From: Camarhynchus parvulus
Lineage: Eukaryota > Chordata > Aves > Passeriformes > Thraupidae
Length of the DNA stretch: 64,000 nt
Direction of reading: 5' to 3'
NCBI RefSeq assembly: GCF_901933205.1
Contig: NC_044573.1
Location: 87,626,546 to 87,690,545, forward strand
The notes beneath the pieces are model-generated. The model had not been told where the DNA came from. It saw only the letters and a program-made list of their open reading frames with translations, and did no database searches. Position 1 is the stretch's first letter, and each line of letters begins with the position of its first letter. The position numbers were made by a program, and so were the translations under genes. Of the stretch, positions 45,101 through 57,100 are shown piece after piece.

Positions 45101-48100
45101 TTTCAATAATGAAGAATAATGGAAAAGAAAATCAGAAAAACATAAAATAAATTTAAGTGGAACTCAAGAAAAATGGAACAAAAAAGGACATATTGTCAAC
45201 ATAAATGTATAAAACTTAAATTACAAGGGAAAAAAAATGAAACAGTATGGTGAAATGAGCACAGTGCAACAGCTCTGCCAGCTTTACAGAAGCATCTAAA
45301 AAGAATGACCAAAGCAAGTGAGTGGCTTGTATCTTACTTTATGCTGAGCAATCTGCTGCTGCAGTTTGGAGGCCTGTGTCCCAATGGGTTCTGCATTTGC
45401 AAGCCTCTTCTCTGTGGCTGTCAGCCACTCCACCAGTGGCTCCAGAGCTTCATGGAACTGCTGCGCTACCACCGAGATGCCTTCCAGTTGACGGTTCCTA
45501 CCAATGCACCCAGGGAAGGGTTATCTTTTGTGATGAAGTGAGTATCAAACAGTTTTAATAAAGAAAAAAGTCCCTTGAATCCTTTGAAAAACACTCCAGA
45601 AATAATTCAATCTCATTGTAGGAACGGGTCACCAAATGAAACAGACATATACCCATGATACTTAGTGAAAAGCAAGGTAAAGTAAAAATCAAACAAAATT
45701 AAAAACAAACAAACACCTCCAAGGCATTTGGCTAATATACCAGTTTTGAAAATAAAAATAATACCACTTTATTCATACAGTTTTTGCTAAAAATAATCTA
45801 GCACTCAATCCAGCAAAACATTGTTTTATAGCCAGTTAAGATAGTTCTCAAGTTTCCAGCTGTCTCAAAGCATAAAGTTACATTCCCTTGACTATTATAC
45901 ATATTTTAAAGTTAGGCTAAGGCTTTACTGAACCAGAATGCTTCCTCAGTGTTGTAAAATATCTTTAAACATTTTTTCAATGATGACAACACAATTATTT
46001 GGTTCTAAATTTGCCTCTCTTGTCCTGGATAAAAGCTCTCAATGAAGTTAATGAGACAACATTAATAAAGCACAGAGACGACCTCCAAAACAGAAAAGCA
46101 GTATCTAAAACATTTCTGATTCAGTTTATTACATGTCAGAGAAGACTCTTGATTACAGCAAAGTCTTCTCTATAAGCAGCGCTGAACAAATACCATTCAA
46201 GCAGACTTTTAGGAGAGATTTGTTCTACATGAAAACATCACAATAACATTTTTCAAATGAGGATCTTGTTCCAGATAAAAGCTACATTTATATGTGTTTT
46301 CCAAGGCTTATAAACAAGGTAGACTTGACAAACTTAGCCATGGAACACTCTGTGGGGTACTCTACATAGTTTTCAAAATCATCTTCAAACTCCTTCTTCA
46401 TTTCTAGAGACCAGCCAAAGAACAATGGAGACAAGCTTGCAGATAATGATGTCTTGGAAAAAGCTGCAATTTCATTTGTAATTAGATATCACCAGTCTGG
46501 GAGGATATTATTAAATTAAATATGACATTAACATTTACCCCAGCTAATGAGTCAGATTCCTTCAATAAAAAAGAAAAAAAAAAGGAAATAATGGTCTATT
46601 AGTGGTTGACTAATTAAATAATCCTATTATTAGTATGAGGTAACAAAACAGGTTCTGCTAAAGAGAGGCTACCAGAAGGAATACAAGACAGCAGAAGTGA
46701 GATGAGTTCAATGCTACTCTAAGTCCCAACACAACCATTTGTTCTTCACTGTAAAGCTTCACTGTGCACTTTGAATTTTTCCTCAACTTCCCACGTCCTC
46801 TCTTACTCTCAATTATAGGCCTTTTTCCAAGCTGTCTCATACAGTCTTCTCTCTACTCTGAAAAAGACTGTCCTTCTCAAATCCCCACCCAGAAAACATG
46901 TTGAGTAACCCTTTCAACACAGTTTTATTCAAAGACAGTTTCCAGTTCATAACTTTACAGGTATTTTATCCATTGACAACAACTCGGAAATGTAAGTCTG
47001 TGTTTACACAGATATTGTGTGCATGGACTTGGTTTGATTTTATCCAATTGGAACTTGAAGTGGACCTCAATGTCTTTTAAGAGATAGAATATATAATCTA
47101 TATATATATTCTCTCTCTTTTATATACATATATATATATGCTAGAATACATATATCTATATACTTTAAAGGTCCTTTTTTTTCTTGAAAACTAAGGGAGC
47201 TCAGTACCTTGCATGCATCTGCAACTGACATTATGATGACCTCTGAGTTGCAGAAACTAATTATGCAGACAATATTTTGAAAAAAAGGAAAGAATTGTAG
47301 CAATTTCTTCTTTGTAGTAATTCAGGACTTTGAAGTTCCAACAGAATATCATTATTATTTGTTAGGTATAAAATTTGCACTTGATTCTATTGCAAAACAG
47401 GTTCTTACCTCAAAACACTTTAATTCTAATTAATTAACAGAGATAATTAATTAAAATTGTTCAGAATTAGCTACATATAGCTAGTATTAGTATTATAAAC
47501 CTAGCAGATTATCACATAAGACTAAACATTTTTCAAGGAGCTTTTTGTCTCTTCAGATCACTTTTCTCCACTTTTCCCTCAGAGGACCCATTATATCAAC
47601 ATCAAGACGCAAAGACATAATGCAATAAAAAGCATGGTAGTACTTCACAGTATGGAGTTCCACATGCTGCTTCTAAACATCCATCACATGCTATGTCTAC
47701 ATTTCTCAAACCCATGAAAGAATTTCAAATACCTTGTTTCAGCTTTACTGAGCAAGGCATCCCATCGGCTGTCCAGGAAACTCAGCTGTTTCAGGATCTT
47801 CACTCTATCAGCAGGCTCTGCTGACTCTGCAATTTTCTCCCCTTCGCGCTTGATTGCCTCAACAGTCGGCTTGCGGTCATCCAGCAGCCTCTGCAGGAGC
47901 TGCAGAGAGAGCAATCCAGCACCAGGTTATTAAGAAATATTGCAATAATGCAAACAGTAGACTTCTTGAAAAGCCCTTAAAACAAAACAAAAAAAAAAAA
48001 ACCCAACACCAAAAACTAAATCACAATGCTTATATTGTGATAAAAATGTGAACAAAGCCAATCAGAGACACACATAACACACACATCAACCCCTTCCCTG

Positions 48101-51100
48101 ACCAACACAGGCTCATTTTAATTTCTCAGTTGTTTTCCTAAGAACACTGGAGGTTCATGAAGCCCAAACAACAACCCTGGTTTCTCTGAGGTAAGGATGT
48201 ATGGCAGCCCAAAGAGTGAACACATAGAGGACAAAGTTCTACATAACATCCTTGGGGGAATCCAGCTGTCTAGAATTAAGTTACATTTTATAGGAACATT
48301 TATGGGGAAACTGCATGCCCTGCCAGATTTGGCACCACAGAGGTAATTCAGATACATAGAGAGATGAGAAAATGGATACTAAAACTATTGTATAATCAAC
48401 TCATCACTTATATGAGATACAGTTGAGTTCACCAGTCTAGTGTAGTACATTAACTTCTCTGTGAAGAATAAAATGTGCCTCTGTCTGCAATCCCCCCTTC
48501 CTCCATTCCCTAGGTTCCTTTGGACACATTAACATTTTGCAACCGCAAACAGGACAACCACCTGTACTGGCCATAACTTTATATTAAATCTCTGAGTGGC
48601 AGTGGGCCATATTGCATGAATTGTATGTTTTATCAGCTACATTATAGTTCTTTTTTCTATAGCCACTATTAAAATATGCCAAAATTGATGACACTGATAG
48701 TTTCTACATTAGCACAGGCCACTTCCCAATGGGATTCCATTAAATTACCAACAATGATCATATGAAGATCAAAAGCCAAGGTTTTAAGTCCATAATCTGC
48801 AATCTTATCTTGGTAGTACTAGAGTGAAAATTTACTATGTTTTATTTCCTACCTTTCAAATGGCCAAATACTCGATTTTATGCTTTCTCTCTTTCCAATG
48901 GATCTTTAACATCCTTTCCAGATAATGTTAACAAACCAGAGCTCAGATTGCACAGTATCACTCTGTCTTATATCCAAGAAGATGAGCACTCCTCCCAAGC
49001 CTTGACAGAGTCTTGAGTTTTGAACAGATGGTTCCTTTAAACACCTCAGCACACCCCAGTGTAATATAATACACTTGAATAGATATTATGCTTTGCCAAA
49101 GACTGGGAATTTATTCTCATTGGTCCAGTGGAAGGAGAGAGATTCTGAAACCATTTCACTTACCTTCTGTTCTTGTATTTGGGCCTTGACAACTTTGAAT
49201 TCAGCAGATGGTGGTTTCTGATTAGCCACAAGATCTTCTGTATCAATGAGCCAGCTAAGCAGAGATTCAAGGGCATCCTGAAATCTCCCACAGTGGAGGA
49301 GGGCTTCCTGCAATTGTGCAGCACGCTGAGCAACCTGAAAAACAGTAGAGGATCTCACCTATTCATTTTATTTCTGTGAAATAATTAGTCAAAATCTGTA
49401 AAACAGCTGTCAATATCACTAATAAATACTATTGTTTTTATAACTACTCATAACACCACTATGTCACAATTCAGCATGAATCCGAATTCATTAACTGGGG
49501 CTGGAGACATGCAATGAAAAGAACAAACTGACTCCCAGTAAGTCAGTCTGCTCTAGTAATTCCTTACAAGTTACTCAGCTTTATGTAGCTACAATATTAT
49601 GAAATATACTGATGGGATGTTTGCATTTGAGATGGTCTTTGTTTTCCTTATAGAAAGAATGAGCCAGGATTTCAAAGTAACAGCTTTTAATAAGGCCCAA
49701 TAATGCCATCAATGAGAAATAAAAACGGGAAAGGCAAATACGTGAACCACAGGTGTATCTGGTTCTGCTGCGTCACTCTTTCAGGAGGAGAGCAGAAGAA
49801 GATGAGCACCATTTTTACTCCCCATCCTTTCCATTTCCAACAGCAGCTACTGCTGAAGGAAGACTTCTGAAAAGTACAGAAAAACATCTACATCCAGTTT
49901 TTCAAAGCAGTGGTACTTTCTGATGCCTCAAGCAATACAGTCCTTGAGGTGCTGTAAAAGAAACATTCCACCAGCCACACAAAGCTGGGCTGTATCATTG
50001 CTCTGTGCAGGTACAACAGTGTACACGAGCAAATACAACAAGCTGAAAAAACATGCAAACAATGACTGAAAGTGGGAATGGATCTCCAGGGATCCCTTCC
50101 AACCCCAACTATTTCATGATTCTGTGAGTCTTTCCTGAATAAAAATCTAGAAGAGACCTAGAGAAAGTTTGGCAAAACCTTATAAATGACAGTAACACCT
50201 CTGGCTTTTAGCAATATAAATCTTATCCTTAGAATTACAAACAAAGTGACTGTGTAAAGCAAATACAACTCATACTCTTAGTGAATATTTAATTTCCTGT
50301 ATTTTGAAAGACAGCAGCAAGCAAATAATCAAAAGGCAGAACATAACAAAAGCAGGACAGTATACAAGATAATAACCTTCTTATTAAGAGTCTTCCATCG
50401 GGTGTTGACATCTTCAAGGTCGTGTTCAAGGTTTTCTGTGCTGGTACTTTTAGCAGCACTCTGAATAAGGCCCTGACCCAACCAATTTACTTCCTGTTGT
50501 TTTACTTGTAAGGGCTCAATTTCTTCTTTCTGGAATACCTGCAGTTGAAACCCAAGACAGACATGAAACATGGTACACTTCAGTCATAAAATGCATATGA
50601 TTTTTACATGACAGTATGCAACAAAAATGTTACTTTAAACTGGTGTCTAGAAGAAAGGAAGCCATTCCTTGTCAGGACCTTCCTAAAAAACCATTAATAA
50701 ATCTAAACAGAATAGACTCAATCTAAACAGAGTAAATTCAATGCATCATAGAAGGGGAAATGGCATACATTTCCATGAGTAGTTTTAGATAGGAAGGAAA
50801 GGAACAGAGAAAAACAGAGGTGGTGAAAGTTTTGGGGGTTGAAAAAAGAAAACTTCTGATAGAAAGGGAAAAAAAAAGACTGGACAAACTCATCTGTTTA
50901 TTTATCTGTCTATAAAATCTAACAAAAAATGGCACAGACCAAGAGACACAAGTGGGCATTTTTCCAAAATAGAACTAAAACCAAAGTTTTAAGACAAAGA
51001 AACAGTAAAGGAAGAGATATTTTGAGATCTGTTAAGGAGATTATAATGGTAACAAGTGAGGAGGAGGCACTACAGATGCTGTTGAAACAGTATCCCGGCA

Positions 51101-54100
51101 GACACCCAGGAAAATGGGCTTTCATTCAAAGGATACTCTTGCTAATTGCCAAGGCTTTGACCGTGCCCAACAACAGTTTGAACAGTTTTGTGTTTGCTTT
51201 ATGTTACTCCTGCAGGTATTTAGGCTTTTTCAGAGCCAGATTATTACCATTAGCAACAGCAATGTAAATCTCCATTTGTATTCAGCAGCATTAAGCTGCA
51301 CTGACACAAGTGTCAATGAGATCAGAAAATGGCCTGAAGCCCCTGAATTAATTACACAGGCCAGTGAAAAATAAGCAATGAATAAACAATGCTAAAGAAT
51401 GCTCAACTTTTGACCCTAAATCCTTCAATTTCTATAGCAGCATTCAGTAACAGTTTTGGTGTACACTTAGTGCATTCAAAGCAACCTTTCTCAGCATCCT
51501 GAAAAGCAGAGATCACTCTCAATGTACCAGCATCTCTCCTCTTTTGCACCAAACACACTGTGGCAAGTGATTCCTTTTAAAGCTGCAGACCTCAGGTGGC
51601 TGAGCACACTTCCACCAGCTTGACAAATTAATCTAGCAGCTACTGCAAGTACACTAAACATGAGGGGTAAAATAAATTAAGCATCCCTAAGAGATTTGTC
51701 CTACAGACAAAAAAAAAAACCCTAAAAACTCTACGACTGTGGTTACATGAAAACTGAGAGCGTGCAATGAGTTGGCTGCTTTTAGAAGGAAAATGCATGT
51801 GTTTTTCTTGACTGTAGGGCAAGGAGGAGGCAGAATAATATTTCAACACAGAATCAATAACAAATTCTTCTTTTATGTGCTATAAAGTCTCATCGTTTGA
51901 GAACAACGTCCTACCACAGAGAGGACTGATCTACATAATCTGCCCTTTAAAAATGCACACATTCTTTGTGGAGAAAAGCTTAAAATAAATTACAATTATT
52001 GCTGAGGCTAAAGTTTACCAGAACAACTTAGCAACAAAGCTTGAAGTATCTCAGATTTCAACCAGAGTGGGAAGAAAAAAATTACAGACCCGGCAAACAC
52101 CCTTTCCTTATTACAAAGCTTCCCTTACTCTCTTACCTCATCCAGCACTCACAAAGCACTGCAAGATCCTGCGCTTGTAAAATACTACCGTAACGTCAGA
52201 TCTGCTTTCTGGCACACAAATGCAAAAGGCATCTTTCAGAAGAGGCGGTGAGCTTTTAATCTGCCTGCTTTGGAAACCACAACCATCTGATACTGTTGCT
52301 TCTACCTAGATGAGTAAGGCTGCTCACGAACACATGGCCGCGGCTGCCCTGGAATGGCACAGCCCGCGACCGCACTCGGGGCAGGCACCGAGCACCAGGA
52401 CAGAGCACGGAGGAGCCATTCCAGGCCGGGAGCAGCAGGCAGCAGCTGGGCAGTAACAGCCCTGCGCCAAACAGCTGGAGTAACAACCACCCCCTCAGAC
52501 TTTGCCCCCAGTTCATTTCCCACACTGACTATTTCACCCACTTTGGACGCCCCATGTGTGCCATGCAAATGGCACTGATCACTGCATCTGCCTAATTAAT
52601 AATTTTTTAAGTTACGATTTTGCAATGATGGCAAGACTTAAGAGTTTTAAACAAATATCTTTATGGTAAAACTACAACTATTTCATAAACCTATGGATTT
52701 TTTTTCTAGTTACCTTGTGGGACAAGAGGCCATTGCAGACTGTATCCAAGGTGTCTTGGATGCCAGTAGTCCAGATATTGCCTTTATTTCTCTCTGAGCA
52801 AACTTTTGAGCAGTTTACAGTGCTATCTAATTCAAGCTGTTGAACAGAAAATGCCATTTCATTTGAGCCTGTACATGCTACACTGCATTCCTCCATATCA
52901 GATAAAATTTCGTATTTTGCTAAATCCAAGTCACTGGTATTTACAGCAGCATTAGTGTAATAAACACCTACATGAAGAGATACATCATCCACATAATCCT
53001 CCTCTACTGTTGTGACTTGTATTTTAGTTTTTTCATGAACTTCATATGCATTTTCCACTTCATTTTTGTCAGGGGTAATACTTCTTCCATCACCTTGAAG
53101 AGGATCTTCATGTGACAGAATTTGCTCTTTGAAACCTTGCAAGTGAGAGCATTTCCCCTCCATCTCTTCCTGATCACTCTCACACGTCTGGGCATTGTTT
53201 TGTTTTACTTTTCCAGAGGGTAAAAGATCATGCAAAGCCAGTCTGCAGTTTTCTTTGACAGGGAGACTCATGCTTGCAAGCAGTGGGGTTTGCTGCTCTC
53301 TGCAAATTGCTGGGATATATGGTCTGAACTTGGATACTACGTGGATATCTTCTGCAGAAGACACACTTTGTATTTGAGTTTGCTCCCCTGCTAAAAGTAT
53401 ATCTTGTTTATCTTCCCTTTCTGTTGGAGGGCTGCATAAACCAGAATCATCCTCTTCCGAGGTAAGAGAATTCGTACCCCATTTGCATTTGCCTAGTCTA
53501 GCTGCCTCTGACGGATCAGCAGTTTCATTAAAGGAGCTTTCACTTCTATTAGTGTAATCGGGAAAGCTGGGCGGAACAAGCATTCTCCACGACCGTCTGT
53601 GCTCCTTCTTTTCGGTGTGAGACTTCACCTTGGGCAACCCAGCTGTCCGAATTATATCGCTGTTCAGCTTAAGAGCATCAAAGATCATTTTCTCATCTAA
53701 CTTGTTAGCTTCACGGCTTCGGAGCTCAAAAACACTGGAAGAAGTAAGGGCACCATTGGAGCACAAAGTACTGATGTCCAGTGTTCTGTGACTGTAGGGT
53801 AAGGTCCGGTCTGTGAAATGCCTCGAGGAGAGGCTGCCCTTGGAGCCTGAATCGATCTGTTCATTCAGCCGCACAGTGTCATAGATAGATCTCTGGGGAA
53901 CGTAGCAGTCTTCAATATTTAGATCCTCATCTTCCTCCCCTTTGCCAACACATGGAGGGTTCTGACGTAGGCAGTCTGGCCTGCTAAGTGGCTTCCCCAT
54001 ATTGAGAGTATTCACACAAGTATACCTCCGTTTTCACAGAATCAGGGCAAACATTTAAAAAACACTAGCAATCTGAAGAAACAGTAAACCTGCCCTTAGC

Positions 54101-57100
54101 ATAAGATGCATAGATACGAAAATACACATCATAAGATATGAGGTGGCTGAGGTCACTCATAATCAGTGCATCCGTTTAAATTCGACTTTACCTGGATATG
54201 AGGTTTTCCACCCCTCAAAATATAAAGTGCTTCAGTAAGAAAGTAACAGAAATGTCCCAATGTCACAGAAAAACAAAGTATAGCAGAAACCAGCAGTAGC
54301 CCAATATGTCAAATACTCAGTAGAAGGCTTAATTTACTTTTCCAGGTCAGAATCTGTATCTGAAATCTTCTAAATAAGCCTTCAAATGAACAAGTGTTAC
54401 AGAAGGCAGCACATTATCTTCTGTACATGACTGCTTAACTGTAATCCATTTAGCTGGCTTGCAGGGTCCCATCTCCTTTATAAATAAAGCATGGTGTGGC
54501 AGCTTAAAAAGACAGAATCCACAGTGACTTGTATGGTCCTGACCAAGGCACGGAGAAAATCCTGGGGGGTGGGGGGAAATAAGTTAAATCCAGAACAGTA
54601 AGAATAATAAAACAGCCCTTTACTTTTTTGGCAGTAGCTATAAATAACCTTGATCTGAAAGGCAGCTTATCCTCCTCTTGTAACAGGCTCGTTCGCGGTG
54701 CCTCCACAAGTCCCACAGGAAAACATCACTTTCTAGCAGCCAAGCCAATGCGTCCTTTGAGCAGCCCGTCGGAAGACGAATGTTTCAGACCGATTCTCCC
54801 GATGCCATCCCGGAGCGCTCTTTAAGGCAGCTGCAGAGCCGAGCAAGCGTGGCGCGTTCCCCGAAGGCACGGCAGGTTTACATTCGGCAGGTCCCGACTA
54901 CAAGCCGCAGCTAGCGGGCTGCCCTCGCCTCCTCCTCATTTCTGAGGCGCAGCTGCTGAGGAGCCGAGGGAGGCAGTGAGGGAGGGAAAGCCCCGCCGAG
55001 CAGCGCCGGCGCGTCCCGCCCGCCCCGCGCCCCGGCTCGCCGCGCTGCAGCCGCCGGGAACGCCCCGCTCCGCTCCCAGGAAACATCGGCCCCCGGCCCG
55101 CCCGCGCCCCGAGCGCCGCTCCGGGGCTGCCCTCCCCTCCGGCCCTGCCCGCCGCTCCGGGGCTGCCCTCCCTCCGGCCCTGCCCGCCGCCTCCTTATCG
55201 GCTCGGCCGCCCGCGCCTCTCGCTCGGTGCCGTGCAGGGGTCGGCAGGGCAGGCGGCGGGGGGGCTCCGTGCCCGCCCGGCGGTGACATCACTGCCCCGC
55301 TGCGGAGCGCCGCGGGAGCGGCCGGCACCGCTCCGGCCGGCTGCCCTCCCAGGAGAAGCTCCGGGAAGGGCAGGAAGCGGCGCTTTAACCGCGCCCGCCA
55401 TCGCCCCGTCTCATGGAGCAGTCATTTCAATGGAGGCTTCCTTTCCAAAGTTACACCGAAACTTTACCGCTGTTTTACTTAAAAAAAAAAAAAAAAATCC
55501 CCCAAGCTCGCCTAGCGTTTAGATTAGATGTTGGAATAGTCACACATTGCTCCACCTGACATGCAAAGTTCAGTCCAGTTTTGACTCTCTGCAGTCTGGT
55601 CACTGGCCCTGAGGCAGGAGTGCAGAGTAGTGTTGGCTGACAGGGCAGCCGCTCCTGAAGAATTCAGTTCCCACTGAAAGAAACATTGAAATATTGAGGG
55701 GAAAAAACCTAACTATATCTGAAAGATCTTCCCCCCCCGCTTTTTCATTGGAGCCCTAAAGCAGCCTATCAGGACAAAGATTCCAGTTTTGGAAATTGAC
55801 ATCTTTTAAATACAGCTCGACACTTGGCACCTACACTTCTAGCTCATAATCAGGGAGGGGAAGGGTCGGGAGACTCACAGGTAACTTGCCAACACCACAG
55901 GAGGAGGTGCCATGACCGAGAAGCTCCACTCCAGTCGAAGCCAAACCCCAACGACCTGAGCTGCGAGCTGCTGGTGTCACAGCAGCCATCAGTTTTAGGG
56001 ACAATTCAGATCTCACTTTAAGGACAGCATAAGGCACTTAGTGCTGAAACTTAACACAGGGCATTCACTACAATCAGCTTTAGCATTCTGCATTAAGCAG
56101 CAAGCGGGATACACTGTATGCAAGAAATACAAACATACCACACTTCATGTTTATTGATTTACTTAATAAACAGTCAGCTACATATCAAAACACTAAGGTC
56201 ATGCAAAACAAATTCTCTCTTCCTGCTCTCTGGTGAGCAGCCATATACCATTTCGATTATGCCAAACAGATAATCACCTTTGGATTCTCTAGTAGAGAAT
56301 ATACTATAATGGTAAAGATGCAAAAAGAATTTTAGATACTTTTGATGAAAGGTCCTATCATCCATGGTTATTTTCACCCAAAACAACCAAAACCAGATAG
56401 ATCCCTACTGAATTCAGAAAGTGCTGCATGACTTTTTAGGGGAAGTGTACAGCTGAAATTGGTCTGTATTTGTTCAACAGCAAAATTATTTTAACAGTTT
56501 AAAAATAGTTTACCATTTTTCACTGTTTCTGCTGAAGACTTTTGTATGACAGGTAAATCACTTTCAAAATGCAATTCTTAAAAAATTTTAATACTTGCTT
56601 ATATTACCTTTGCTTTTCAATACAGACTGTAAGTGTAGTAAATCCCATGGAAGATTTTAGTATCTTATTCTAGGGGTTGTAAACAGCGCATGGGATGCGC
56701 AACACTTAGCTCAAAGAGAAACTTAAAGAGAAACTTCTGATTATGCCTTCAACATTATTTGCCTTCAAAGCAAAAGTCAGAGGACTGACACCCTCTACAT
56801 AACAAACAGGACATGTAGATGTGGCATTTAGGGACATGGCTAACAGAGGTCTTTTCCAACCTAAACAATTCTGTGGTTCTATAACATAAGCCAATTAAAA
56901 TCTTAGTTCAAGCTTATTGGCAGGAATACTCAGGCTACCTAAAAATTCCCATAAAGTCCAATTAGAAGGCAACCTCTAATGACTATATCTACTTTAAATC
57001 CAAAAATAAAAGCAAAAATCAAATGAACCACATACTCATGAAAACTGTAACAGTGACATGTTGGTTTTACTAAGAAGAATGACATTAAATTATTCAACTT

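Noticed and set aside
50929..51267. Plus-strand open frame of 112 codons with basic residues
   Set aside because: No recognisable family, no promoter or splice context, and it sits in a DST intron; length compatible with chance.
54001..54015. Start of the alternative exon five codons earlier (GTG at 54015)
   Set aside because: A GTG start is not expected in a vertebrate gene; the first ATG after the in-frame stop is at 54000 and has a strong context.
54976..55482. Plus-strand open frame of 168 codons in the CpG island, and its minus-strand counterpart at 54936-55328
   Set aside because: Ala/Pro/Arg-rich translations on several frames are what GC-rich, stop-poor DNA gives; no motif or splice context.
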